This document shows, piece by piece, positions 10,578 through 20,808 of a stretch of DNA of 48,812 bases. Where the stretch lies: assembly GCA_003427395.1 (NCBI GenBank), contig BFEA01000083.1, forward strand, positions 2,510,643 to 2,559,454, written 5' to 3'. The notes below the pieces were generated by a model, which saw only the letters and a list, made by a program, of their open reading frames with translations, had not been told where the DNA came from and made no database searches. Within the stretch, counting starts at the first letter, position 1. Each line of letters opens with the position of its first letter. Position numbers and translations under genes: made by a program. This DNA comes from Chara braunii (taxonomy: Eukaryota; Streptophyta; Charophyceae; Charales; Characeae).

Positions 10578-10889
10578 TCAGTTTTCCGATTTGCCCTTGC
10601 CTTTCGACTTGCAGCCCACTGTCTTGTGGAGATTGTTGTTGCACCACAAACAATAGTGGAATCTCGTGCGTGCCTTGGATGCTTGCTCGGAGAGATCGTA
10701 GTGGGACCATGGGGCTGGAGCTGCTGCGCCGAGCCCGGGGCTAGATGCGGTGTTTGTCTTCACCTTGCCGCGTCCTCGGCCTTTGCCGGGGCGGCCACCA
10801 TCACGGGCGGCTGCGAGTCTGTCACCTTCATTGGCAGACACGGCCTCGCTAGTTTGGTCGTTTGGTGTTGCCGCCGCGACCTCGACCAT
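10578..10889 (-). pseudogene. gag: element A gag: nucleocapsid zinc knuckle
   Basis: Residues about 80-93 read CLWCNNNLHKTVGC, a CX2CX4HX4C zinc knuckle. It is preceded by a basic Gly/Arg/Lys-rich stretch (GRPGKGRGRGKVK) as in nucleocapsid domains. The frame continues for a short distance in another phase (10216-10710) toward the protease. Confidence 0.8.
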
Positions 10890-10983
10890 TTTTGGCCGAT
10901 GCTGATTTCTGCTCAGGCCAGTCGCAGACGAACAGTGGAGTTTCTTAGCCTCCTTGTTCGTGACAATAATCTGTGCGGCCTTG

Positions 10984-11496
10984 TCAAAGAGCTCCTCCGG
11001 TGTCGTCGGTGTCCTTGATGTGAGTCAAGGCATTGCCCAATGCCGGACACGACCTCGAGATGAAGTAGTGTTTGATGGCTTTGAAGCCCATTTGAATGTC
11101 TGGGACGAATGTCAAGCGTTGGTACTCGGCAGTCCAATCAACACTCGACGGCGGGCCTTGTTCGAAGGTCATCAACTTGTCCATTGCCTTGATCTCTGGT
11201 GGCTCTATTTGGAACCGCTCATGCCACGCCGCCTTTAGATCATGATCTTGGTATGCAAGTCGGCAGCCGCCACTCCGTACTTGGACAAGAGATTGTCCAA
11301 CCATGCTTGGCACGCGCCTCCTGACCGGGAGTAGAAGTACGCATGGTCGCTGCAACTTGAGCTTGAACTTGCGGAACCATGGAATCGGGTCCATCTTTGT
11401 CGAGTCGCAGAAGATCTCCTGATCATCAAACTTTGGAATTGTCTCGCACGGTTCCGAGCTCGAGTGGGTATCGGCAGTACAGATCCGCTGCTCCAA
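10984..11496 (-). pseudogene. gag: element A gag: capsid-like region
   Basis: The minus-strand frame contains DPIPWFRKFKLKLQ and later WHERFQIEPPEIKAMDKLMTFEQG with DWTAEYQRLTFVPDI. This is the arrangement of plant Retrotrans_gag domains (W-F-x-K...; W...L...GS-V-Y-x-x-F). A frameshifted overlap at 11235-11429 shows local damage. Confidence 0.7.
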
Positions 11497-11519
11497 CTGT
11501 GCGTTGCGGTTTGCTGTAA

Positions 11520-12179
11520 CTACACGCCGTCCTTGAGGGATCTGATTTCAATCTCCAATGCCTCGAGGTGATCGGAGGTGTTGGAAGAGCTGGCAACGGG
11601 GGCGACGACGGTTTGTTCCAGCTGCTGGAGGCGGCTGTTGACTTGGTCAAACACCTGATTGTGCATCCGAACCGAGTCGTCGAGGTTGTGGATGTCCTCC
11701 TGCTGTGCGATGCACGTGGCCGGGAGGTCTGTGTGATGGGAGAGGAGTAGAGCAATCTTGTTTTCGCTCTGTTCCGTCTTCCCATTCTCGGCCTCGGCCT
11801 CGGCCTGCCAGTCCGCTGCCATTGCGAGCAAGGCTCGCTCTGCGCTGAATATCTTCTCGCGTCGTTGAAGTCGTTCTTCATCGGCAGCCTTTGTCGCTGC
11901 CTCGTCGTGCTGGCACTGCTGTTCAATTGCCAACAGTCGTGCCTTTTCAGCGTCCTCCGCCTTCTTCTTTGTTGCGGCTGCTACAGCATCCGACCATTGC
12001 TTAGCTTCGGTAATCAGAAGCAGCATCCGGGCCTGATAGGCCTCATCCGTTTCCTCGGACTTCTGATCCATGCCGGCTGTTTGTAAGCGCGTGAGCATTG
12101 ACCAGTCCGGGGGCCTGCTGACGTGGTACTCCCTGCTGTTAACATGGCACTGTTGTTGGCTGACGTGGCTTGCCGACAT
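11520..12179 (-). pseudogene. gag: element A gag: N-terminal coiled-coil region
   Basis: A 219-codon minus-strand frame is rich in Ala, Glu, Lys and Gln, with heptad-like spacing (residues about 45-150). It ends with a second helical stretch containing QVNSRLQQLEQTV. Such coiled coils are usual at the N-terminus of this gag type. The start at 12179 is uncertain because the same helical sequence is open slightly further upstream. Confidence 0.6.
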
Positions 12180-12803
12180 GGCAACTTACCAATGCCGCCG
12201 CAGGGGGTACCCGGAGACAGATAGAGAAGGTAAGACCAGAGGGGGCAACAACGTAGGTGGGGACGGGTGGGTGGGATAAATCGCCCAGATAAGAAGCCAC
12301 TAATCAAAAAAGAAAAGTTTGAACTTTGCAAAAATTTCGAGAAAAAGAAAAAAATACTCGTTTGCAAGTTCAGTAGGCCTCCCAATTCCCCCTGAAGTGC
12401 GAAATTATGAATGAGAAAAAAAATTCGAACCTTCAGACTGCAGACGAGTGTCCGATAAGAATTCTGAAAAGAAACTACAAACAAACATTCGGAATTACTG
12501 AGATGAGAGTACGCGCAGTTTGGAAATGATAACTGCAAGAGGTATTTCCCGTACCGTTTTCAGAAAAACGAATTTCGAAAAAAAATATTCCAGATTTCCA
12601 AATAATGGGAAATTGCAAAAGGAAAACGAAATTTTTGAAAAAAAGATATTCCAGATTAAAGAAAAAAATTTTGATTTTCGGCAGTGAGGTCGAAATCGTG
12701 ATTTTGGGGGCTAACTAGTGTGCTCTAATCAATCAATCAAGACTAATCAGCTACCTAGTCCCCGCACACGTGTCAGATCAGGTTGTCCTGATTCACGTGC
12801 GGT
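12180..12803 (-). other. element A leader (5' untranslated region)
   Basis: An A/T-rich stretch between the primer site and gag. I see no conserved protein here. It would be the packaging leader of A. Confidence 0.6.
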
Positions 12804-12815
12804 GTTCCGATACCA
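12804..12815 (-). promoter_or_regulatory. element A primer binding site (initiator tRNA-Met type)
   Basis: On the coding strand the bases just inside the 5' LTR read TGGTATCGGAAC. This fits the 3' end complement of initiator tRNA-Met (TGGTATCAGAGC) with substitutions. It is two bases from the LTR edge, the usual spacing. Confidence 0.75.
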
Positions 12816-12817
12816 AC

Positions 12818-13998
12818 TGTTACATAACCGAGGATCCACTATGTAATAAAAAGGACTGAATGGACAATGCAGTGCAAGTGAAATCTCAACATGCAGTGTA
12901 CATCCTGATACACAAATCATGGTGCTTTATAGCGCAGGGGAAGACTTAGATACAAGTCCTGTCCTTCCAGGGACTGACCTCCATCACGTAGTGTAAGACA
13001 GCACAGTAGAACGCTAGAATACCAATGACTAGCCCAATCAATGTTGCAACGCAGACCAAACATACATCATCCTCATCACAAGGTGTGAAGGGATCTGGCG
13101 CTACACACAGGAAGAATGCACCAGGTCCAAATCATGCATAGACGAAGAGGAGGGGAACAGATGAAGACGAGGGGGAGAGATGGGTATGTCATCAACACCA
13201 AGTAATCTGAAGCCCAATGTCGAGTCTGGATCCAAATGTCACCAAGCCCGCTCCCTCATAGTCTGCTGATGCATTGAAGTCAGATATCGAGAGGGTGAAG
13301 GGGGAGATGGTGGACTGAGAAGAGGAAGAAGAAGAACTCTCTCTCTCTCATATGCCAGGTACTAACCTGTGAAGATGGCGCTGTGCTGCAGGTACCTCAA
13401 AGGCGAAGCTGGAGCTATGGCGCTGCAGGTAAGTAGCCCTGGCCTCCGCCCAATCTCTCTCTCTCTAGTACTACTCTAGCTCCTAAGAGCGCCCATCGCT
13501 AAAGACTACTGCTAGCGCTACTACTACTCTTGCAGCGCTCCTCCAGAGTGCTGCTGCCGATTCCTGAAGACTACCTCCTGCCTCCTGAACTGCACGTGCA
13601 GTGCTTGGGAAGTACCTAGGAACTACCTGTCGGCCTGCAGGGCGGGCCAGTCCTATATAGTGCTGGCCCGTCCAGCAGGCTGCTCTTGCCAATGCCGCAG
13701 CATGCCAGACCCTGGCGTTGAAGCTCAACGAGGGGTTGTCTTGAAAACAGGCCCAAAATGGCCTGTGCTAAAACGTTGGTTTGGTGCCTGAGTTTCAGGG
13801 CGGGTCGATCTGATGGCCTGAAAATGGCCCTCTGTTCCAGGCTGAAAAGGCCCTGATTTAGGCTGAAACGACACAGGGCCTGTAGGCCCTTGTTTTCAGG
13901 CTTTCAGGCTGAAACGACACGGGGCCTGCAGGCCCTTGTTTTCAGGCTTTTGGCCTGAAAATGCCCCGTGCAGCCTGTTGCAGGCGCAGCATGTAACA
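12818..13998 (-). repeat. element A 5' LTR (right copy)
   Basis: This copy is bounded by TGTTACATAACC and GCATGTAACA. A minus-strand TATATAG lies at 13654-13660, the same place as in the left copy. It is followed at once by the target duplication GAGAG and the resumed LTR of element B. Confidence 0.92.
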
Positions 13999-14003
13999 GA
14001 GAG

Positions 14004-14174
14004 TGAGGCTGGTGGTGGAGATGGTGTTCGGCGGCCATAGCCGCAAGTTGTACAGTTGTATTGAACAGAGTTTAAGTGCAAGTTCGTTGTTGATTATGAG
14101 TTGACGAGTTTGGTTTTGCCATCAGTTCTCGTGTATGCATGTGGAAAGTAAGTCTGAAGTCGAGTCTGATTGCA
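14004..14174 (+). repeat. element B 5' LTR, right part
   Basis: This is the continuation of the B LTR after element A, ending ATTGCA one base before the primer site. It contains a perfect GCGGC-CATA-GCCGC hairpin (14031-14044). The counterpart of this segment is missing from the 3' LTR. Confidence 0.8.
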
Positions 14175-14175
14175 C

Positions 14176-14192
14176 TGGTATCGGAGCCGGTT
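14176..14192 (+). promoter_or_regulatory. element B primer binding site (initiator tRNA-Met type)
   Basis: TGGTATCGGAGCCGGTT closely matches the complement of plant initiator tRNA-Met (TGGTATCAGAGCC...). It lies one base after the LTR end. It fixes the 5' LTR boundary and the plus-strand orientation of B. Confidence 0.85.
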
Positions 14193-15226
14193 CCCGTTGT
14201 CCGCGTTGGAGCTGCAGCGAGTTGGAGGTGAGAGAAGCCGCCATAGCTAGAGTACAGCAGAGTGAGAGAAACAAACAAAGAGAGAGAGAGCGAGAAGGAG
14301 GCAGCAGTGGACGGCAGCCATAGCTGTCGAGCTCGGAGAAGAAGAAGACCACCATGAAGAAAGGAGAAAGAAGAGACGCAGAGAGAAAGAAGAAGGAAGT
14401 TGACGAAGAGAAAGGTGAAGTCGGCCATAGCCAAGGTGAAGAAGACGNNNNNNNNNNNNNNNNNNNNNNNNNNNNNNNNNNNNNNNNNNNNNNNNNNNNN
14501 NNNNNNNNNNNNNNNNNNNNNNNNNNNNNNNNNNNNNNNNNNNNNNNNNNNNNNNNNNNNNNNNNNNNNNNNNNNNNNNNNNNNNNNNNNNNNNNNNNNN
14601 NNNNNNNNNNNNNNNNNNNNNNNNNNNNNNNNNNNNNNNNNNNNNNNNNNNNNNNNNNNNNNGAAAGGAGAAAGAAGAGACGCAGAGAGAAAGAAGAAGG
14701 AAGTTGACGAAGAGAAAGGTGAAGTCGGCCATAGCCAAGGTGAAGAAGACGACGAGAATGACAAAGAAGAAGAAGGTCCACCATAGTCGGAAGGTTGGAG
14801 GTTTGACCAGGGGAGTTGGCCAACGTTGATCGGAGGTTGACTGACACTGTTGACCAAGCGTTGACCGAAGTTGAACGAAGCGTTGACCAAGACTGTTGAC
14901 CGACGAGTTGACCAAGACCGTTGACTGGAGCATTGACCAAGTTGGACCGAGAAGACGAACGGTACCATCCCTCCAAGCCCTAGCCTAGCCCTTACCCCGT
15001 GGATGTGCACCTTCGCCCTGGTACTTGCTGACGTCGAGTTTGTCAGAGTCAGTCAGTCATATCTCCCTGTCACTTCTGTCCAGGTCAATAGGACTTTGTG
15101 GAGGTGGTCGTAGAGCCGTGAGTCTAACCCGAGTGGTGAGTAGAAGTCCCCGAGATATAAGTTAACCTGGTGGGTTTACGTGTTAGGAATCGTTGTTGAT
15201 TGTGTCACCATGGTGAACCTTAGGAG
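14193..15226 (+). other. element B leader with assembly gap
   Basis: An untranslated, purine-rich leader with GAGA/GAAGAA tracts and further CCATAGC boxes (14241, 14318, 14425, 14729). The stem CGGCAGC-CATA-GCTGTCG (14312-14329) is one of them. It is broken by 215 undetermined bases at 14448-14662. A GTTGACC-rich segment (14820-14940) repeats a short motif about ten times. Confidence 0.6.
14359..14751 (+). repeat. identical 89-bp direct repeat flanking the N gap
   Basis: Bases 14359-14447 and 14663-14751 appear identical, on either side of the gap (14448-14662). Either a tandem repeat was left unresolved, or two contig ends that actually overlap were scaffolded with artificial Ns. Confidence 0.85.
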
Positions 15227-15772
15227 TTGATCAAGCAGGCCAAGATGTTGGGCTTGCTAGAAGAGCAGGAAGCAAAGAAGAGGCAGATGGAGGAGGAGAT
15301 AGAAAGGTGGAAAAGGGGCAGGAGGAGAAGATGGCAGTTATTCAGGCGAAGGTGGAGAAAGAAGAAGAAGAAGTGGGTAGAAGAAGTGCCATTGGAAAGA
15401 AGAAGAGGTGAATCTAGTACAAGCAAGGAGGAGGAGATTGAGAAGATGGCAAAGGAATGGGCCGCACACTTGGAGTTGGGAGAAGATAGGGAGGCAGAGT
15501 TGGCCATACCCTAAGAAGAGAGAGAAGTGGTGGGGAAGCAGTTGGAAGTAGAAAGGGACCCGGTAAGGAGAAGGGTGAAGGAGGAAGAACAACTGAGGGC
15601 ATGGAAGTGGCGATTGTCCCGAGAAAAAGTTAGGCGTCTGGAAGCGTCGGAGAAAGCAGAAAGAGACTTAAAGGCGGCAAAGGCCAGAATGGGGAAGATC
15701 GGGAAAGAGACCAAGCTAGCAACTAAACTCGAGACCCTGACCCAAAGCGTAGAGTCTTTACTAATTGCATAG
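15227..15772 (+). pseudogene. gag: element B gag: N-terminal coiled-coil region
   Basis: Two plus-strand frames (15227-15514 and 15527-15772) are strongly charged and helical (EEQEAKKRQMEEEIERWK and further on SEKAERDLKAAKARMGK). A stop and a short frame change separate them. This is the coiled-coil start of gag. The TAG at the end of the second frame is followed by more gag-like sequence to about 16042, so it is a premature stop. Confidence 0.7.
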
Positions 15773-16460
15773 TGCGAGCAGATTCAGTACATACGTAGTC
15801 AAGATATAAAGCTAGATGCAATGCAGGCAGGGCTTAGAGACTTTGCACAATATATGATGAAATACATGGTGGGCCAAGTCCACCTTGCGATTAGTAAGAC
15901 AAAGGAATTCTGCACTGGCGCCATTGAAGGCGCCAAGCTAGCGGCTGCTAAGGAAGAGGAGTCGACCCCACCACGTCGCAAAAAGGTTAAAGTCGGTTTC
16001 CCCGACCCTTCAGTGGAAAGAAGGGGGGGGGGGGTTCAATAACTGGGAGGCCAACGTGCACTCCTATTTGTACTTGCAAGGAGTCACGCATGAGGATCAC
16101 GTTTTGGTGGCCTTCCGGGCCCTCCGAGATGAGGCGACCAGCTTCGCTAGGTCGCTCGCCCGCGCAGCAAATTGTGACAATGATATGGTCACCTGTTCTA
16201 GACTGACACCCCACTCCGAGTTCCTGAAATCCCTCATAGAACGATTTTCTGATGTGATACGGGCAGTTAAAGCCTTTGATAAGCTTCTAATGATACACAC
16301 ACGCCAATGGAAAAGTGTTCACGCCCTCAAGTCCGCGATGGACGAGTTGATTGTTGTTCCTGGGCATGGAGTGATCAATGCCCAACTGGTTAACCTCTTC
16401 TAGCGTGCCCTGCCTGAGAATATTCAGGGATATTTCTTTGAGAAATAGAATCAGCAGGGT
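15773..16460 (+). pseudogene. gag: element B gag: capsid-like region
   Basis: After a helical segment (15821-16042) the frame at 16056-16403 has YLYLQGVTHEDHVLVAFRALRDEA, then FLKSLIERFSDV, and ends LVNLF before a TAG. In-frame gag sequence (RALPENIQGYFFE) continues after that stop. These are typical capsid motifs. A G homopolymer at 16023-16034 marks a frame change. Confidence 0.75.
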
Positions 16461-16523
16461 AGCAGGGAGGCAGTCTCATTTGCCGCCTAAGCGTCGCCAG
16501 TTACCACGTTTTGGCATAAAGAT

Positions 16524-17063
16524 TTGTCTAAGGGAAAAACGTGGAAGGGGCGCACCATCTCCGGCCAAAGTAAGGCCAAAGATAGTTTGATACTAACAAT
16601 GGAGGGAGGTGGCACAGGCGAGGTTCCCTACTCTGACATTGAGTGGGGACTAGAGGAGGAGGACAGCGGCGCAGGCCAGGGGAGACCTTACGCTGTTGTC
16701 GCGGTTGGAGGGAGGCCGAAGGGAGGAGGACAAGGGTCTGGCCGGAATGGTCGGGCCCTAGGTGGCCGAGGACAGGGCGGCCAGAGGGTTGGCGGCAATG
16801 GAAACCGTCAAGTGGGAGGAAGGGGAGGTCCCCCGTCTAACCGTCCGCGTTTTAGTCGGTCGCCCCCTAGACAGGGATGGTGGCACCCAGGCCGGCCCGA
16901 GGGNCGACCGTGGGAAGATCTGGGTATTGAAAAGAGCGTATGGCAAGAACACATTAATAGGTCTCAGTGCGTGTTCTGCGGGGACCCAGGCCACATTATG
17001 AAATTTTGTCCTAAGTATAGAAGTTGTGTTGTTTCTGGGGCAGCAAAAGGCAGTCGTTGGTAG
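16524..17063 (+). pseudogene. gag: element B gag: nucleocapsid with zinc knuckle
   Basis: A Gly/Arg-rich basic stretch (residues about 60-125) precedes CVFCGDPGHIMKFC, a CX2CX4HX4C zinc knuckle near residues 150-163. One undetermined base lies at 16904. The knuckle residues are intact. Confidence 0.85.
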
Positions 17064-17234
17064 GGGTTGCAACTGCCCTTACCCCAGGAGTACATGGATT
17101 TGAGCGTGTGCGCGAAGTAGAGTCTCCCACTCCACAGAGGTTGCAGGCCAGCGTCTAGTAGGTTGTCCAGAGACCGCTTGTATTAGGGTATCTCTGGACG
17201 CTTACTGAAGGGGAGGAGGCAAGTCTGGGCTAAG

Positions 17235-17564
17235 ATGAATAAGGATGGGAAAGGACAACTAATCCTCGCATACGTAGAGATCTTTACAGCTAGTGTAGGA
17301 GCCTTGATAGGCAGTGGGGCAACTAGGAGTTATATTAGTCGTAAAGCGTTGAAAAAGTTGAAGCTCAATCTGACAGTCCAGCGACTGGAAGAACCTGTAG
17401 TCAACATCCTTGCAGACAACAGTAGGATGCGCGTTGACGAGTATGATGAGGGGGTCCACACCTACTTCCGCCTAGAGAAAGAAGGGAAGGTAGAGAAGGT
17501 ACTACATTCTTTGACCCTCGTAGAAGAGAACCTCCCGTTTGACATTGTATTAGGCACAGACTGA
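17235..17564 (+). pseudogene. pol: element B retropepsin-like protease with altered active site
   Basis: The 109-codon frame has the retropepsin layout: an early beta strand, then ALIGSGATRSYISRKAL, and later FDIVLGTD. The position normally held by the catalytic aspartate of D-S-G is glycine here (G-S-G, residue about 27). A protease with this substitution would not cleave. The frame closes with TGA where the polyprotein should continue. Confidence 0.85.
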
Positions 17565-17585
17565 GGAGAGGCTGCAGGAGCCACA

Positions 17586-18660
17586 TTGCGCTTTAGAGAG
17601 CACGAGTGCAGGCTCCCTAGTGCGTCAGGCAAAGTCAAGCGCGCCCGCCTGTACTATGAGTCTGGGGTAGATAACCCCTTTGCCCATTGCTGCCTCAACG
17701 CTTTTGCATTCGCCAGACTTGTGCGAAAGGAGCAGCTTGAAGAGCCGGTGTTCGTAGCCTACGTGAGGCTAGTGTCCGATAAGCCTAAAGAAGAAGAGAA
17801 GATTCATCTTGTCATTGCTAGTTTGCTAGAAGAGTATAATGACTTGTTTGAAGCACCTTTAGGAGTAGTGCCTAGACCAATCCAGCACCACATAGAGATA
17901 GAGCCTGGCAGTAGAACGCTTGAGGGGGTGGTCTATAAAATGTCTCCCAAGGAGCTAGAGGAGCTTCGTAGGCAGTTAGACAAGCTCCTAAAGAAAGGAT
18001 GGACAAGGCCTAGTTTGTCACTATTTGGCGCACCTATTATGTTTGTCCCAAAGGAGGAGGGAGAATACGCATGTGTCTAGATTACAGGGGACTGAACGCC
18101 ATTACGATCAAGAATGCAGAGCCGCTGCCTCACATAGATGACCTATTAGATCGAGTACAAGGCTGCAAGTATTTCTCTTAGATAGATCTGAAGTCAGGTT
18201 AGCATCACATAGAGGTCCACCTTGACGATCAGTACAACACACCGTTCAGGACAAGATATGGGCATTACAAGTTCATAGTGATGCCGTTTGGACTAACTAA
18301 CTGCATGAACGACTTGTTTAGGTCGTGGTTAGATAGGTTTGTCGTAGTCTATTTAGACGATATCCTAGTGTTCAGCAAGACCCTCGAGGAGCATGAGGGC
18401 CATCTGCGGCAAATTTTAGGCAAGCTAAGAGAGTCCAACTTTAAGAATAACCCGAAGAAGTGAGAGTGGGCCAAGAGAGAGGTCCTTTACCTAGGCCATG
18501 TACTAGACGGAGACAGCATTCGACCTGAGGACAGTAAGATAGCATCCATTAGAGATTGGCCGACTCCTCGCACGCTGACAGAGACAATTTGGAAGTGGGA
18601 CTAGGATTGCATATCAACCTTCAAGAAATTAAAGAAGGCCTTAATAGGGTACCTTGTCCT
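17586..18660 (+). pseudogene. pol: element B pol: reverse transcriptase, several stops
   Basis: The linker EEYNDLFEAPLGVVP and RT start YKMSPKELEELRRQL are open to 18080. Then come stop-interrupted blocks: IDLKSG (near 18185), MPFGLTN (18280) and the catalytic YLDD (about 18352-18363), with LGHVLDG downstream. After MPFGLTN about eight residues of the fingers-palm junction are missing. A second deletion follows PTPRTLTE, removing the segment normally starting with VRSFLGL. It is inactive. Confidence 0.9.
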
Positions 18661-19063
18661 CAAAGTTGTTGATCCGTCACTGCCATTTGTCGTCACTACA
18701 GATGCGAGTCAGTATGGCATAGGCACCGTTTTGCAGCAAGATGACGACAATGGTTATAGACCCCTAGAGTACATGTCAACCAGGCTGCCCTTAGAAAAAG
18801 TAGCAGCATCGACATACGAGAGGGAACTCTACGCTCTCAGGCAGGCCTTAGGTCACTGGAAGCACTACCTGCTTGGGAGGCACTTCAAGGTATATTCAGA
18901 TCATGAGACTCTTAGATGGCTAAAGACACAGGCCAAGATGACGCCCAAGTTGACTAGATGGGCTGCTGAGATAGATCAATTTGACTTCGAGTTAAAGCCC
19001 GTAAAAGGAAAGTATAACGTGGTAGCGGATGCTCTAAGTGGAGAGCTGATTACTTCGGCGTGA
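18661..19063 (+). pseudogene. pol: element B pol: RNase H
   Basis: The domain has VTTDASQYGIG, YERELYALRQALGHW, VYSDHETLRWL and NVVADALSG, which supply the D-E-D-D residues of RNase H. This domain is locally intact and ends at tandem stops (TGATAA near 19060). Confidence 0.88.
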
Positions 19064-19758
19064 TAATGCACTATCTAGACATAGGGGCCGATCTGCAACA
19101 GAAAGTGAGAGATGCTTATGCACAGGACCCAATCTATAGAGAGTTGATGAAAAGGGTAATGGAAGCCCCATATGGTGAACCACATTATTGAACCACGAAC
19201 GGGTTATTATTCGAGAAGACCAATGTCACTGACAGACTGTGTGTCCCCAACAGTGAAGAAATCCGTAGCCTGATCTTAGGGGAATGTCATGATATAGAAG
19301 GGCATTTTGGGTGGCAAAAAGACTTTAGCTAACCTGATGATGTCATACAGGTGGCCAGGTATGAAAGCAGACTGCATAGAGTATGTGCGCAGTTGCAAGG
19401 TGTGTCAGCGCAATAAGACTACAACGAGAGCCCCGCTAGGTCTTCTTAGATCCTTGCCTATCCCATCAGGACCCGGAGAGTCAGTTTCCATCAATTTCAT
19501 GGATACTGGGGTCAGAAGTAGGCACGACAGTCATGGTCATAGTAGACAGATTTAGTAAGCATGTAGTATTTGTTCCACTGCCTTCAGAGACATGTACAGA
19601 CTTAGTCATAAGTTTTTCGACTACTGGGTAAGCGAGTGTGGTTTACCGTTGTCTATAGTCAGTGATAGAGACACACGGTTTACCAGTCAGAACTGGCAAG
19701 ATTCAAGTTATTGATGTCATTCGACCGTCACCCAGAAACAAACGGCTAGACTGAGCAA
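19064..19758 (+). pseudogene. pol: element B pol: integrase zinc finger and core, frame-broken
   Basis: The HHCC finger is recognisable in pieces: ECHDIEGHFG, then WPGMKADCIEYVRSCKVCQRNK at 19307-19555. The core continues in other frames with VIVDRFSKHVVF and SECGLPLSIVSDRDTRFTSQNW. A deletion of about 10 residues lies between the two catalytic aspartates. Stops and shifts are frequent. Confidence 0.85.
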
Positions 19759-20550
19759 ATGGATAAGATCTTGCAGCAACTACTCAGGATGTATATTAGA
19801 CCAGATCAGGTAAACTGGGATGAGATGCTTCCCAAAGTAGCAAGTGCCTATAATAACAGCGTCCGCCTAGCTACTTGCAGGACCCCCAGTGAGCTACATA
19901 AGTCCTTTAGACCTAGGCAACCGTTTGAAGGACTAAACCGGGACCAGATCCAGAGACTACCACTCGGCACCCGAGAGTTTGCATTACGACACGAGCAAGA
20001 AGTCGCTAAGGTCATTGACAATCTCAGGAAGGCCCAACACCGGATGATAGAACAAGCTAACTAACACCGCCGACCTTCACAGTTCCAGGTAGGCGATTTA
20101 GTCTGGGTCAAGTCAAAGGAGTTCGCACCAGAGGAAAACATCTCGCAGAAGCTCTTGCCTGCATACAGAGGACCATGGCCTGTCCTAGAAGTCAAAGGAG
20201 GAGAGGACGGCCCGTCATACACAATAGTAATCCCACCTCACCTCCACTCATACCCAGTCTTCCATGTGTGTAAGTTGCTGCCTTGCACCACGTCCGACAG
20301 ATTCCCTTCCCGGAGAGCAATGATCCCGGCAGACATGGATGGTGCATATGACATAGATTGCATAGTGGAAGAGGACGTGTTTAGAAGAGGAGGTTGGGGT
20401 CGTCCGCAGAAACAGTATAAGTTTACATTCGCATATCAGGAACCCGAGGACGACCGATGGTTTACCATAACAGAGCTCTTAGAAACCGCTCCCACCATAG
20501 TACACGCTTATGAAAGAGAAAGAAAGGGGAAAGGTCCTACCTTGAGTTAG
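19759..20550 (+). pseudogene. pol: element B pol: integrase C-terminus and chromodomain-like tail
   Basis: MYIRPDQVNWDEMLP and VASAYNNSVRLAT belong to the integrase core end. One stop at 20062 precedes VGDLVWVKSKEFAPEEN, KLLPAYRGPWPVLEV and PSYTIVIPPHLHSYPVFH. The tail QYKFTFAYQEPEDDRWFTITELLETAPTIVHAYE is the chromodomain-like end. The polyprotein ends 38 bases before the 3' LTR. Confidence 0.88.
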
Positions 20551-20588
20551 AGTGTTCTCGGAGGACCTCGAATTTAGGACGGCGGGAG

Positions 20589-20808
20589 TGAAACGGTTTC
20601 ACCCAGTTGATCCAACATTCGCAGACACAAAGATTCGATCCCTAGACCTGTGCCCGAGCCCTGTACATTGACCATGTGTGCTGAGTGAGATTCGATCCCT
20701 AGACCTACCATGTACCCTGTACATAGACCCAGTGATTTGTGTGGGACTCAATCCCGTGGCCTGTCCTACACCGTAGGCTAGTCTGTAGGACGGATAGGAG
20801 GACTCGAT
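20589..20808 (+). repeat. element B 3' LTR, first part
   Basis: Starts TGAAACGGTTTCACCC like the 5' LTR, preceded by the purine tract GGCGGGAG. It is interrupted after GGACTCGAT by a pol fragment. Confidence 0.9.

Larger units (their letters stand above)
6254..14003 (-). mobile_element. element A: full Ty3/gypsy chromovirus-type insertion
   Basis: A complete minus-strand LTR retrotransposon with 1.2-1.3 kb LTRs at 6259-7552 and 12818-13998, primer site, gag-pol remnants and polypurine tract. It is flanked by the 5-bp duplication GAGAG (6254-6258 and 13999-14003). Both flanks join seamlessly as the LTR of element B, so A inserted into B after B was in place. The polyprotein is frame-broken and carries an internal deletion that removes RNase H and the integrase zinc finger, so A is non-autonomous. 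Confidence 0.92.

Noticed and set aside
14072-15010. Long minus-strand frames crossing the N gap
   Set aside because: They are open mainly because the gap is undetermined, and the sequence is antisense of a purine-rich leader.
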